From contig MU130319.1 in NCBI GenBank assembly GCA_015039465.1, positions 1-64,000 of the forward strand: a stretch of 64,000 bases of DNA, in the 5' to 3' direction. Below, one piece after another: positions 1-11,156 of the stretch. Below the pieces are notes generated by a model. It searched no databases, was not told the DNA's origin, and was given only the letters and a program-made list of their open reading frames with translations. The position numbers were made by a program, and so were the translations under genes. Numbering within the stretch: position 1 is the stretch's first letter; each line of letters begins with the position of its first letter. Source of the DNA: Phlegmacium glaucopus. Lineage: Eukaryota; Basidiomycota; Agaricomycetes; Agaricales; Cortinariaceae.

Positions 1-161
1 TAACTTAAGTATAGATTACCCCAGAATCAGGTGGTGTAGCTTAGGGCTGTCTAATGACAATCTCCCAAAAAATACTGGATGCAAAGATCTTGAGATAACA
101 AAGACCATGCTCTGGACTCAAAGATGTGAAAGCCTTATGTGAGATACCAAAGATTTATAAC

Positions 162-250
162 AAAAGACAAAGGTCATGAAAGACCATTCATGCAAAGATA
201 AAGATTCATAAAAAAAGACAAAGGTCTTGAAAGACCATTTATGCAAAGAC
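162..250. repeat. Short direct repeat in AAAGAC-rich DNA
   Basis: Two copies of about 38 bp (162-199 and 213-250) share the core AAAGACAAAGGTC followed by TGAAAGACCATT and ATGCAAAGA. The surrounding 80-290 stretch is built from imperfect AAAGAC/AAAGAT words. It lies directly 5' of the APH-like remnant, where that gene's first exon would be expected. Confidence 0.7.
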
Positions 251-343
251 AAAGCACTCAAAGATGTACCTTCTGAAGATGAAGATGCCAAAGATCACCC
301 TTGTGTTTTGCTGATGCGCAGGATCCTATTATCCTAAGCATAA

Positions 344-1585
344 TCCGATTTAATAGGGTTTAACGTCCTCTTTGAGATTGTGTTCGCTGATGGTATAACG
401 TGGCTCGCGCGTTGTCCATTGACCTACAATTTCTCTTCCGAGGATGCGTCTGACATTCTAATGCAATCGTATGCCGCTACCCTCAAGTATATTAAGCTCC
501 ACACGTCCATTCCCGTGCCAGAAGTCTTCGCCTGTCTCAGGAAATCGGACGAGGGAAACGACGTCGGGTCGTCCTATATCCTCATGGAACGCCTTCCCGG
601 CCGAGCTCTAGCTACAAGACACTGAGGAGGACGGTGAGCAGTACGTACAAACTCGCGTGGCTGCAGAGATGATTTTTCAGCAATTAGCAGCCTTCATCAT
701 GCAGCTAGGTGCGCTAATTGCTTCTATCGCGATTTTTTCTGCATTGCTGAAACGCTGTAGCTTCATTGCAGTTTGACAAGATTGGCACCCTTCAGGAACA
801 ACCTGTGGGTAGTGGAACTTTCTCTATTGCTGAATATTTCGATTCCGGTATAGTCTATCCTGAAGAACGTGGTAAAATCTATGAGGCTTCGTTAATCAAA
901 GGACCTTTCAGCACCGTTTCAGAATATCATTCTGCTTTATTGTCGCTCAACCACAACCTTGCTCTAGTCGATCCGGAGGACGAGGACGGCGACTACTTGC
1001 GTTCTGTACAACAGTGCCGTCTCTTGCAGCCCAGACTTTCGCTGCCACAATACGAAAATGGGCCTTTTGTAGTTAATCACCATGACTTGTCGAGTTCTAA
1101 TATCCTGGTACGTTGTCGTCTTGCACGTCTTCCAGATTATTAACGCTTCCACCCCAGGTTGATGATGATTATAACATTACCGGTGTCCTCGACTTCCCTG
1201 AGACCATTGTTCCCCTGCCGTCGCTCTGTGTTTATCCAATTATTTTTACAAAGAATCATGTCACTCCACTCCGTTCACTGATCGGACACTATGGCTGCAA
1301 TCTATTTTGGATGCGCAGCCTGTTTTGGGCAGTGCATTGAATGACCTAGAGGTGAGAAAGCTGTTGATGGAAAGTGCCATGAGTAGACGCTGCTTCGACC
1401 ATGCCTTGCATCATACCTATGCATATGTTGCTATCTCGTCATTAGCAAAGAAGCCCAGCGTTGGAGAAGGTAATATAGAAGGTAATGCAGATGGGCCGCC
1501 CCAGGACAGAAAGGACATTTCTCTTAGCTTAGTTAAGGATATTCCTCTTTACGTTGAAGTGGAGGTGGCTTCTTCGCTGGCTTGA
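344..1585 (+). pseudogene. APH-family (aminoglycoside phosphotransferase-like) kinase, broken
   Basis: The translation follows the fungal APH/choline-kinase-like family. The open frame from 344 gives NVLFEIVFADGITWLAR, then HTSIPVPEVFA and YILMERLPG. After a frame change near 605-612 comes AAEMIFQQLAAFIMQL, and from 772 FDKIGTL. The catalytic-loop region reads VVNHHDLSSSNIL at about 1072-1107, and ITGVLDFPE follows the 1108-1157 intron in the place of the usual GVIDWE. The family normally transfers phosphate from ATP to small hydroxyl or amine substrates; the substrate here is unknown. At least three breaks are visible: a +1 shift near 605-612, a phase mismatch across the 709-771 intron, and a shift near 1300 before the C-terminal part (1307-1585). 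The expected Trp of the DW motif is Phe. No start codon is seen, and the 5' end runs into AAAGAC repeats. Confidence 0.75.
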
Positions 1586-2134
1586 GGCCGAGTTTTTCGG
1601 TTTCTAACTATTCTGTCTTTTTGTCCGAAATGGTCAAAACTATTATTAGTACCTTTATGCAAGTTAAATCAATGCCAATGACTCTATTCGTATAACATTG
1701 TCCCGATTTGATTTTATTGAAATTTTTTACAGCGCTGAAGTGATTCAGATTCGGCTTGTTCTTGAAAGTTTTTTTTCTTCCGATAAATATCCGCTCCTTC
1801 ATTTTCCTGCCTTTTCTTCTTTCCTCCATCATCTCATGCTGTCATTCTCTCGCAGTCTATCCTTCACCCCCAACGGTTTTTTCTGCTTTTCAACTTTCTG
1901 CCTTTCTACTTCAACCATTCTCAATACTTTGCGCAAATCATCGTCACTGCTGAGGACGCAGCCGACTCGGAAGACAATGAGGGCGGGCGTACGCGTGTTG
2001 GTCAGGCTTGTCGGGGTGAAATCTAAAGCAGTATGCCATAATTTAAAAGGGAAGTTTCAGGTCTAACGAGATCTTACAGTGTAGGCAGGCAAGTCCTCGA
2101 CACTGCGCCGTTCCTTTCTCTTATTAAACTCTGA
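1586..2134. other. Intergenic stretch, pyrimidine-rich
   Basis: Between the APH remnant and the end of the P450 remnant. It is T/C-rich with short accidental frames. No conserved protein motif or repeat structure was recognised. The C-terminal exon of the P450 could extend into its right edge. Confidence 0.5.
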
Positions 2135-4313
2135 TTACTCTAAAAGTGAAAATCGATAACCGATACAAGCTCGGGGTCCCCCAATAAAATGTCATCACGT
2201 TTGCCCAGACTCCAGGGACAGATGTCGCAACATCTGGAATATTTGCTCAGCGCTCAGGTCTGAAGGAAGGTTGGTTGGATATCAATTGTGAGCGAAATTT
2301 GAGGACGAAACTAACTTGAACTCCGTGGAATCTTCCCTCCATATCGATTTATCTCGGTTGATGAAGACAATAGGTACCACTATCAATTGACCATTTCTGA
2401 CCCTATCTCGTAGAGAAAGATGAATTTAGAATATAAAGGTTCCAAAACTGAATCAAAGGCTAACCGGATTTCATTACGGACAATCCTTTTCCTCTCCGCG
2501 AACGGCTTGCTAAGAGGAATACAATAATCCTTCTTAGCAGCTCGCAGAATAACAGGAACCGGCTGATAAAGACGCAAATTTTTGCGTACGACGGCGTATA
2601 GATAAGGCAATCCATTCAAATTGTCTACTGTTGAATTATCCGTAGATGCATCAAATACTTCTTGACGAAGTTTGGTCTGCGCCTGCTTATTTTGAGTCAG
2701 AGCATATAATGCCCATGTCATCGCGGTGCTATGTCAATATTTAGAACATGTCACTTTCGGATTGCAAAATATTTGATGAACGGACGGTGTACCTTGATGT
2801 TTCATGACCAACGATAATGAAAGTGGGATCTCTGAGAGTATATTGAGTAAATACATAGGTCTAGAATCGGGTTTTTATACACACGAGCCAGCACATCTCC
2901 ATCCTCCATCCGTTGCGCTTCCGGTAGGTCTTGCATGGTATTGGCTTGAACTAGTAGAGAAAGAATATCTTGACGGCGGCCTGACAATTTATTACTACGA
3001 TTATCGTCTTCATGGGCAGATTCACTTTGCTTCAGAAGATCAGATCCAATACGGCCCATTACAGCAGAAGCCTTTTTCGTCTCAGCGTCACTTGGTGCTG
3101 ACTGTAATCCGATGCAAATTAGAAGGTAAAAATGAGGTTAGAGAGGAATACTGATATGAACTAAGAAACACAGAGGACATATCGCTCTGAGCATTGGGAT
3201 AAAGGTTGGTTTCGCTCCCGCCTTGAATATCGTTGAAAATGATTTCATAAGATCATTTTTCTCGGGGTCGCTGGTCAGTGCATTAGATTTATAATTGAAT
3301 CCTGGAGATTTTAGTCTTAATAACACCAATGTGATCGTACGCAGGGATGATTTTACCTGCAAGCCCAACGATGTCAAGAGTTGTTCGACTCATCCATGAA
3401 AGACACTCGATGGGACCTATATCACCATGCTTGGCAATTTCTGTGCTCTAGATGTCGCGTAGCTATAATATTTCAGCACTATGAATTATACACGTTCGAT
3501 TAAGCGAAATATTGACCTAGAGTGCAATTTCTACGAAGATTTCAGTCAGATCCCGTATTTGTTGTGGTCCGAATGCTGGATTCTATCTAATTGTAAGCCA
3601 TAACACTAAAATAACAGGGAAGACCTGACCAAAATCTTTCGTTACTGCAGTATTAGAAACTTACAATTCGATAACAAATATTTGAACAAGATGCATACCT
3701 GATGCTTATGCACATCCCCTTCGGCAGTTACAACTCCTTTATACGATATGGCCCTCAATGAAAATATCTCAATATTCATAGTACCGGAACACGCACCATT
3801 TCCAAAGAGTTTGCGACTGTTGTAAGTGAGGTCTTCTGGTTTCGGATAGTCATAATTATTGAAAAGTACGTAGTTGATTGCCTTGAGATCGGTAGTCAGA
3901 GATGTCGTTAGAAACAAAATGAGTTGTCAGTCAAACTTGGTTCAACTTGACAAATCATGTCAACGATGATGAACGCATTCCGAGCATTGCTTTGTATTGG
4001 ATTGTTGTTCCGTATTGGTTGAGCCAACCTTCTTGCAGTACAGAATTATTCTGTAGCCTTCACCGTTCAAGCAATAACCACTACGGATGGTATGAGCTTT
4101 TGGACTCACTGATGCTGAGAGTTCTTTATAATTTCCATATAGAAAACTAAGGCTCGGGGGTTCGGGAATATCGCGTGATGGTGAAGTCATTTCGTCATGT
4201 ATGAACGTAGATATCTTGTAGATTCCATAACTCAAAAGCATACCAGCCAGGGATATTACAAGTTGTGCTGTAGTGACATAAGAGCCAGCAAGATTGAACA
4301 ACATCGTGGTCAT
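2135..4313 (-). pseudogene. Cytochrome P450 monooxygenase, inactivated
   Basis: A haem-thiolate monooxygenase of the basidiomycete membrane-bound type. The frame starts at ATG 4313 with a membrane anchor (AQLVISLAGMLLSYGIYKI), then RDIPEPPSLSFLYGN. Middle exons give TTDLKAINYVLFNNYDYPKP (about 3890-3830), FNYKSNALTSDPEKNDLM, and RRQDILSLLVQANT. The I-helix reads FIIVGHETS (about 2800), followed by TAMTWALYALTQN. The haem-binding motif FIGGPRACIG is at 2159-2188. Several lesions are visible. The ExxR glutamate is lysine (codon 2581-2583, KNLR). The tryptophan of PERW is a TGA stop (2247-2249). One extra base in the A run 2186-2189 shifts the haem motif out of frame with GVWANVMTF. Together these should abolish activity. 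Its place among other oxidoreductases suggests a former tailoring role; the substrate cannot be told. Confidence 0.88.
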
Positions 4314-4995
4314 TGGGAGAAAAGGCTCTTGAATGGTTCTATTGCTGCGTTTACTTTAATACTGTGCGCATGTGGTAATAGAAGTTATAAAATACGTGCC
4401 GATGTCACGCACGATCCTTCAAGATTTGCTGGCAAGCGTTCCAGCTGCTCGAAGGTCGCTTCTATGGGCCTTATGACACGGCATTCTTGAGCTTCACAGC
4501 GGGACCTCTCAGTCCCTAAGCTTCGCCTTCCTTCAGTAAGGTTAGTCTGACCTAATGATAAAGTGATGACAATCGATCACCACTATATAAGGTCTGTGTT
4601 AATTAGACGGGGTGCCAATATTCGGGGCAATGCCGGCACCTGGGCGAGAGAAGTTGTTTGGCAGCTGAACAACCAAGTAAAATATCTGTGAATTAAAGTT
4701 AAACGCTAAATCATCGATAGACATGGAAACACATAACACTAATCCGTAGAATTGTATCTACGTGTCAAAACAAAACTTTGAATCGGTAAGGTTGAGTAGG
4801 TATGATTAACGAGGAACCTGAGATAGTTCAATGGCTTTCGAAAGCAAGGCGGTCTTCGGGAGGTCCAATTTCAGCGATCAGACAAACGGAACCATAAGTG
4901 TGAGTAAGCCCAGGAGAGTCACCAAAATACGCGATATACGGTGTCATGGACGCATTGAAATCGGTCAAAGGTTTGACCGGTGGGGGTGGCATCTG
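4314..4995. other. Intergenic region between P450 and 2OG oxygenase remnants
   Basis: About 680 bp. It should hold the promoter of the minus-strand P450. A TATA-like ACTATATAAGG lies near 4580, but on the plus strand. No coding motif was recognised. Confidence 0.5.
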
Positions 4996-6057
4996 TCAAT
5001 CCCTATCATCCATCCACTCCATATCCGTCACCTCGGGATGGTCGTCTGCGTAGTCATACACGTATTCCCCATCACATTCACATCTGAGGTACTGCAATAT
5101 ATCTGTATCGTCGTCGAACTGGCTTGAAGTGAGCTCCGGATAATTAATGAGTTCGTTTAGCAGGATGGAGATGTTGTTCTCGGAGGTGGTTTGTAAAGCG
5201 AGTAGAGGAATACATCGGAAGAAACCCCATGACAGATGCTTTGGACTCGGATAATTTCGTGGTCTTGCTACCAAGTTTGATGAGATACTTGTGGGACAGA
5301 CCGAATCCGACGAGTCCTCCTTTGGGAAGGAATGAGCTGTTTGCTAAGAGAGCTGCTAATCCAGCTTTGATCTGCAAGTTTGCTTCGGTATCAGCAGTGA
5401 TAAGCAGTGGATGGTCGATGAAGCATATATTGTAGGTGAGGGTGATGCGATAGCCAGAGGTGACAACGGCGACTTCGTGCCAAACATGGTGTCACTGCGC
5501 GGGGTATCGACGTACATTTTGAAGAACTCTCCTGGCCCTGGATAGTGTATCAAGGTTAAGAGATAGCTTACTGAGGAAAATAAAACACGAAATACCTACC
5601 ATATACATTGAGCTTGTAAAACTCGACCCCAACGGTTCTGTCGACATTGACTCCGCAGTAGGTTCTCGCGAATTGTATCGATGATGCCAGACGGTAGAGG
5701 AGAGAAAAGGGTAGAAAAATGTGTGGGATCCAACTTTCCAGCCTTGCGGTAGGATTCATCGATAATGTCCTCTTGTTCCTACGAAAAACGCTGGTTGGCA
5801 TGCCTAAATGAGGGATGAGTCCGATGCTGGTGGTGCTTAACTTGGGAAAATAGATGAATCTGGCACATTAAGTATTTCGTACTGATCATAGAAGATGTCA
5901 GATTTTAATAATAAGAGAAACTGACTTGGGTTTCTTTCCAGAGCGGTAAAAGAGCGTCAAAGTGGTTTCGTCAAGTGGCACAGTCCTGCCGCAGTATGGG
6001 GTGCTCGAGGGTAAAAAACGCGGCTTTCACGCCAAGAGCTCCTGTAATCGAAGACAT
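4996..6057 (-). pseudogene. 2OG-Fe(II) oxygenase-like protein with internal deletion
   Basis: Matches, from knowledge of the family, the agaricomycete proteins that carry a prolyl-4-hydroxylase-type 2OG-Fe(II) domain. ATG at 6057 begins MSSITGALGV. A shifted frame gives CGRTVPLDETTLTLFYRSG. The next exon gives EDIIDESYRKAGKLDPTHFS, and then VEFYKLNVYG. After a short intron comes FFKMYVDTPRSDTMFG (5553-5485). The following codons jump directly, in another frame, to HEVAVVTSGYRITLTYNIYA. The usual linking segment (LVIVLPT..GGAL..W..) is missing. YVDTPR retains an aspartate in the place of the HxD motif. The C-terminal part continues to 4996 (EVTDMEWMD). The internal deletion removes much of the double-stranded beta-helix core, so the protein should be inactive. 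It lies in the same orientation as the P450 and Fic genes. Confidence 0.72.
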
Positions 6058-6939
6058 AGTTGAAGAAGAAAAGATTGTGAAGATGAAAATATAGTGGAGG
6101 CTAGGGTGAATGTTTGGAGCTATTCCTGACGGACTCGGCAAGCGGACGTGAGAATCATGATGTCGCTTTCATGGCAATGCTCGATATAGGCCTCTTAGAC
6201 GGCACGATTTCTGCCGTAGTGTAAATTAGAATAAATAGTAAGTATTTTACTATACAATTTTGTTTCTGGTCTTTGCATATACGAAAATATAGGTTGGCCA
6301 GTTCTTTACTCCAATCCCTAGGCTCGACGCGACGACCTCTATCATTTTCTTGTGCACATTTTTGAACTCTACTACTATTCTCATTAACGCTTGGCGACAT
6401 CTCGAGGCCTGATCAACCGTCGGAATCTGCCATCGCTACGAACAATACAACATGTCGACCATCCGAACAATGTAGACATCGTGAGTACTGCTTTAACTTG
6501 AATACTCTTTCGCAGGTATTTCTTCACAAGGTTCGTTGGGCCATGACTGCTACAGATACAAGAGCTGCTGTAGAATTCTGGGTGAATTTGGGCTGCTTCA
6601 GGTCGCCCTCTTCCCGCACTGATTCTGTGGAAAAGCCATGGAGGGGCGTCGAAGCGCCCAATCCCATTCTTCGATTTTCTCCGATATGATGGATCTTCTT
6701 TCGAAATTTCACCAATTCTTCTGTAGTATGTACTCCTTAGGCTCGTGACCAGCCGGTTCTTACTAATCAAACGATTCGGGCTCCGAAAGGTTCTGTAAGA
6801 ACCGGCTGGGAGCAACGGGGAAGATTTAAGGGAGTCACACTTGTCACAAAAGACTTAGTGAAATTTCGCATAATTCTAAGACATCTCTATCATCTAAATC
6901 ATCCTCGCTCTTGTCACTTGAGGTTATGTTTCCACATTC
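6058..6939. other. Region without a recognised gene; contains an inverted repeat
   Basis: A minus-strand frame of 143 codons (6384-6815) and overlapping frames of about 63 codons on both strands show no family motif. The main structure is the perfect inverted repeat at 6749-6809, listed separately. Confidence 0.4.
6749..6809. repeat. Perfect 15-bp inverted repeat (hairpin)
   Basis: CCAGCCGGTTCTTAC at 6749-6763 is repeated as its exact reverse complement at 6795-6809, with a 31-base loop. It could be the remains of a short inverted-repeat transposon or a transcribed hairpin. No flanking target duplication was identified. Confidence 0.75.
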
Positions 6940-7460
6940 AGTGTCCATGTCCACTGGCAGTGCCACATAATCAGCACCCCATTGTAGCAAAGGTAGGCTC
7001 ATCTTCAACAGCCTGTTGTCCATGTATTCTGCTCATCCTCTCGTCACTACCAACAGCTTTGCTCTCCATATTGGCACTGTCCATGCTTGTGGCCTTACCC
7101 ACAGCCACCCGGCCCACATCTGAGCCTCCCTCCTGTCATTGTAGAAAGATTATGGCTTCTTTGGCAGCAACATTTTCTTTGGCTGATGCTGGAACTACCT
7201 GTTTCATTCATTGTTGTGCCTGAAGGTTTCGGAGTGCATCATTATAGTCAGAAGCTGGGTTTTTGTTTCCTTCAACGGGCCAACGGCCCACTTCAATGAC
7301 ATTTTTTACAGGCTAATCGTCATCATCCAGCACTCACCCTTTTTGGATTGTGTACACCTTGTTTTTGTCAAGACTCTCGACGAGCGGTAGCAATGAGGTT
7401 TGCAAAGTGCATGTCGTGTCCCTTGGTCAGTATATCATTAAAATTCTTTGACAGTTGTTG
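6940..7460 (-). pseudogene. Decayed coding remnant, family not recognised
   Basis: Read on the minus strand, several blocks look like protein: ILTKGHDMHFANLIATARRE (about 7440-7380), VIEVGRWPVEGNKNPASDYN (about 7300-7240) and ENVAAKEAIIFLQ (about 7170). The next block runs VGRVAVGKATSMDSANMES towards a hydrophilic stretch with acidic runs. Two of the interrupting stops are TGA after CAA (LQAQQ* and IIFLQ*), the pattern seen in the transposon genes further right. I do not recognise the family. A transposon origin is possible but unproven. Confidence 0.35.
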
Positions 7461-8311
7461 GTCGTTTCGAGCCTCAAGAAGTGCAATAAGTATTTTCGGC
7501 GTTTGCCAGGTCCCAAATCTGTGAACGTTAATCCCACCTTCACACTACTCAACGCTCTCACATATCTCGCAACGCCCATCCATTCTCGAACACACCCATT
7601 GACATCAACATTATCAGCGCCACCTACACTACCGACAACACCAATGACCCATCATGTAGCAACACATCTCGGAATGTAACCATACTCAAGGTTCATGATG
7701 CCATACCTTCCAACCTACTACTCACCTTAACCATACTATATACCCACCTTCCACTCCCAAATACCCCTCCAACTCAGTGGAAAACACCGTCTCACATACC
7801 CAATACTAGCTCATCATCTCAAAGCTTACACTCAAACTTACCTTCTCGGGACCCTTCTCATCCTCAGTAGGCACACTTATGGAATATATATAATGTTAAC
7901 TCTTGTATTTGATAGCATGTACATAAAAATTTGAGGAAACACTGAGGGAATTACGGAAATGAGAAAAAGCTACATGAGTGCGAACACGAATTTTGGCTAA
8001 GTCCCCGTCACAAATTGGGACCCCCTTAAAATCTCCCCGTTACTCCCAGTCGTTATGCAGTGTCCCTTATTTTCAAAGTCCGATAGGTGATGTTGTCCTT
8101 GTTGTTATTGATGTTGCACCTGTTTGGATGCAGACACGGCATAACGTACTGGTAGCGAGTCTATGTACTCCTCGTTATCCCACCTCTATATATGTTTGTT
8201 TGTTCTTTGTGACTTTAGTTGTTGATTGGAAAGCGCTCAGCATAAAGCAGATAATTTCCGTGACATGGCAGCTCTTTTTCTTCCAGTCATTACCCCCTCT
8301 TGGTTCCCAAG
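7461..8311. other. Intergenic region downstream of the Fic gene
   Basis: No coding motif was recognised. Long plus-strand frames at 7978-8415 partly overlap the end of the minus-strand Fic gene and are its shadow. 7540-7830 is C/A-rich and low in complexity. Confidence 0.45.
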
Positions 8312-10056
8312 TCAAACCATTGCCTTCAACATATTCAACGATGCATCTGTTGCATCATATAACATTTCCATCAATCTTTGGTAGTCTCCGTCTCGGTTGG
8401 CTCTTATCTGCGTAACAGTCAGTCATGGAAACCAAGAAGCAGGGACAATAAAACTTGCATTGTTGAGAAGCATATTGTATGCAGATTTGTAGAACTCTGG
8501 GATACAGAGAGGTGGGAATCCATTCTTCAGTAGTGGTATAGATGCTAAGATTCTGGACAATCGACCATTACCATCCTATGCAGTCGAGCAAAACTATAAG
8601 CGGAATGTAATTAACACGACAAGAAACATGCCTCAAAGGGATGAATAGTGAGTAAAACATGGCTGATCCATGCGGCAGAGGCGAAAGGGTCCTTATCAGC
8701 TTGTTGAACAAGTTCCTGCCAGATTATCAGTACATTTGTATGGTCAATTTTAAGGTGATGCTACATTCATACTAACATTGAAACGTCGGCAGAACGTATT
8801 GAGCTCTGCGTCAACTTCATCAGAAGGACAAAATTGTATCTTCACACCTTGCTCGTGAAGAGTCGCAGTGACATTGAGGCTGGAGGATTGTCGAGTTATT
8901 CCTATGTTAAGGTAAGACAGTCTAAACCCGGAACCCGTGTCACTGTATAGGACTCGGCTCGTTTGCATGAGCTGTGCGTGAAGACGACACACTGTTTCTA
9001 CGGTTAGATTTAGTGGGTCAGACTCGAGGAAAGTAAATATTCCTTTCAGGGCCTATATGTACAGGATTATCAGGATTATCCAGGGAGGCAAAGACAGCGA
9101 GTATTTGTGACCTTATGTGTATCTTGAAGGATAGACACTGCAACGGCACGGTTTCGCACAGCACCGCTTATGGGGTTGCTTTGATCGACTAGCTCTGCTT
9201 GATTGTAGAAGCCGACTTCTACCAGTCTAGTTGTAGCCTGCGAAGAATGTAAGGAATTCCAGCACAGGGTGTGCAACAAACGAGGAATTGACAGATGAAT
9301 CGAATTTCATGGTTCCTTCAATGACATTGGTCTCGAGACAGTGAAGATTCAGGAATTTGGCCATAATGTCCTCCGGAGAATCAATATTCTGCCATTTTCC
9401 GCGCATACCGTCAATCTGAGCGCGTTGGAGTTTGCAGTAAGGGAACGTATCCTTCTCTGCTGTCGGTCGCCAACGTTGGCTCGGCGAGAAGCCCAGCGAC
9501 AAATTAGTCTTGTAGTTTAACACTACGAAGATTCCTCAGCCACGAGGTTACGTTGGCAAAATTAAATGACGGCTTACGCTGCCGCTCTGCCTCGGCTAGA
9601 ATAGACGAACGAGAATCCTCAATCCAACGGGCGAGGTGTGGATCCCCCAACATCGTTCGCAACTACATGAAATGAGCAACATCGCATCTCTTCTATGTAT
9701 ATCGAGTGAACTAACCTCTTCATACAAGCTTAGGGCAGTAACTTTGCTACCCAGCGTCATTCGGATGTCCGCCACTCTCAGCAAAAGGTAGGGTAAGCGG
9801 TGTTCCTCAAGAAGACATTCCCATAGTCTTGCAGACGCAGCGCATGCGAGTCCGTTGGAGGAGTCAACCGTAAGTGAGGCCCTTAGCTGCGAGGACAGGT
9901 CAGGCCCCAAAGCGTCGACTGGCAACTCCTGCAAAAAACTGTTCTTTAGGTGTAGCGCTCGAGTGAGGACGAAGATAAGAAGTATACCATGACGGAAGAG
10001 TGCAGAAGTTGAGGGCGGTCTACGTTGAGATAAGTGGTAAGATGAAGATTAAACAT
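8312..10056 (-). CDS. Fic-domain protein (AMP-transferase, class II type)
   Basis: Fic enzymes transfer AMP from ATP to protein hydroxyls, and some also remove it. ATG 10056 sits in a GCCACCATG context. The exon model is 10056-9988, 9928-9716, 9662-9578, 9522-9278, 9237-9112, 9052-8777, 8715-8632 and 8575 to about 8455, with a last exon ending in TGA at 8312; frames agree across the first seven introns. The catalytic motif HPFEDGNGRLSR (consensus HPFxxGNGRxxR) is split by an intron after HPFE. Upstream, TNVIEG in exon 4 fits the inhibitory (S/T)xxxE(G/N) motif, placing it in the class with an N-terminal autoinhibitory helix. The N-terminal part (about residues 1-95) resembles no domain I can name; no signal peptide is seen. 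The intron within the motif uses a GC donor (GCATGT, 8631). The last junction is uncertain: either an in-frame TGA after PASWFP or a short intron of about 38 nt lies before IRANRDGDYQRLMEML. The rest of the gene looks functional. Confidence 0.85.
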
Positions 10057-11156
10057 GGTGGCTTAATAGTGAAATTTTGTGTCCAGAGAATGTGAGCGGG
10101 TAAAGGAAGGGTGAAGTGGGCTGTGAGTCCTTCGTTGCAGTTTCCATTAGGCCTAGTGAGGCACTGGCCCGCGCGTGAGAAAGATCTGTGCCTCGATTAG
10201 TTCCGCCCAGCCTGCTAACACTACGACTTTCTGCACCGATATGCCACGTTCCCTCCCAGTTTCTTCACGGCGTAGGCTCGTGATTAGGCTGTATGTGAGG
10301 ATGCTAAAACTCCCCATATAAGAACTGGAAAAGCGGGAATTGCCAGCTCGAGTCGCGCGCTTTGATGGAGAGTTCAGCAACAATCCATGTGGTCCCATCA
10401 AAAACACTTCTTCTTAAGATAAGGACATTCATGTTACGGTGAAGGTCTCATGTGTGTATAATCGATTCACTTGTTCGGAAAGTTAGTGCGGACATCTGCA
10501 GCATTAACTCTTTACTTTTGGAAGGGCAAGCAAGTGCCAATGATGTCATATTTCCTATGTGGAAATGTGCCTGATTACATACAGTTAGGCGCAAGCCTGG
10601 ATCAAGCATGATGCATGACGGCTCAGGAGAGGGTGGGGATATTTGAACAAGGAATCCGCAAACAAAATAGACGGGAGGTAGAAGTTTGTGTAAAGCGAGA
10701 ACGAAGAAAGACAGGGTGTGCGGATGCGACTCATGCGAGGCAAGCCTTCAAAGGGAGTAAAATCCGAAACTAATAAATATGCAAATAGGACGATAAAGGG
10801 AAGAAGTAATGTAAGCCATACGAATCATAAATACTATCACAAGAAGACCGCCCAAAGAATCATAGCGTTGCTAAGTACGATAAAAGAACAAGGACGGGAC
10901 AAAGAGTTAATACCATGGATATAATGCTTTATCACTTTTGTTGTCCTTGTACATTTATTGTACAGTAGCGCTTTTTTCGTTTCTCCTCTCCACTTGTGAT
11001 CAATCAACGGGCCTTCCATTGCATGACCTCGCCAAACCTTGCTAATACATAGCCACACGCCAACATTTTCTCGTTAGAACTCACAACAGACCTCGCTAGG
11101 TCACACCGCCTCCCACCAAATTCCTAGTACCCATTCAATCAACCAACATACTCTAT
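10057..11156. other. Upstream region of the Fic gene, no gene seen
   Basis: About 1.1 kb. Frames at 10153-10407 (minus), 10718-10924 (plus) and 10837-11058 (minus) have no recognisable motif or intron structure. It should hold the promoter for the Fic gene. Confidence 0.45.

Noticed and set aside
2804..3154. 116-codon plus-strand frame
   Set aside because: Antisense shadow of the P450 I-helix and upstream exons.
6384..6815. 143-codon minus-strand frame
   Set aside because: Overlapping frames are open on both strands and none shows a family motif; it may reflect composition only.
7978..8415. 145-codon plus-strand frame
   Set aside because: Overlaps the minus-strand end of the Fic gene, whose reading is supported by family motifs.
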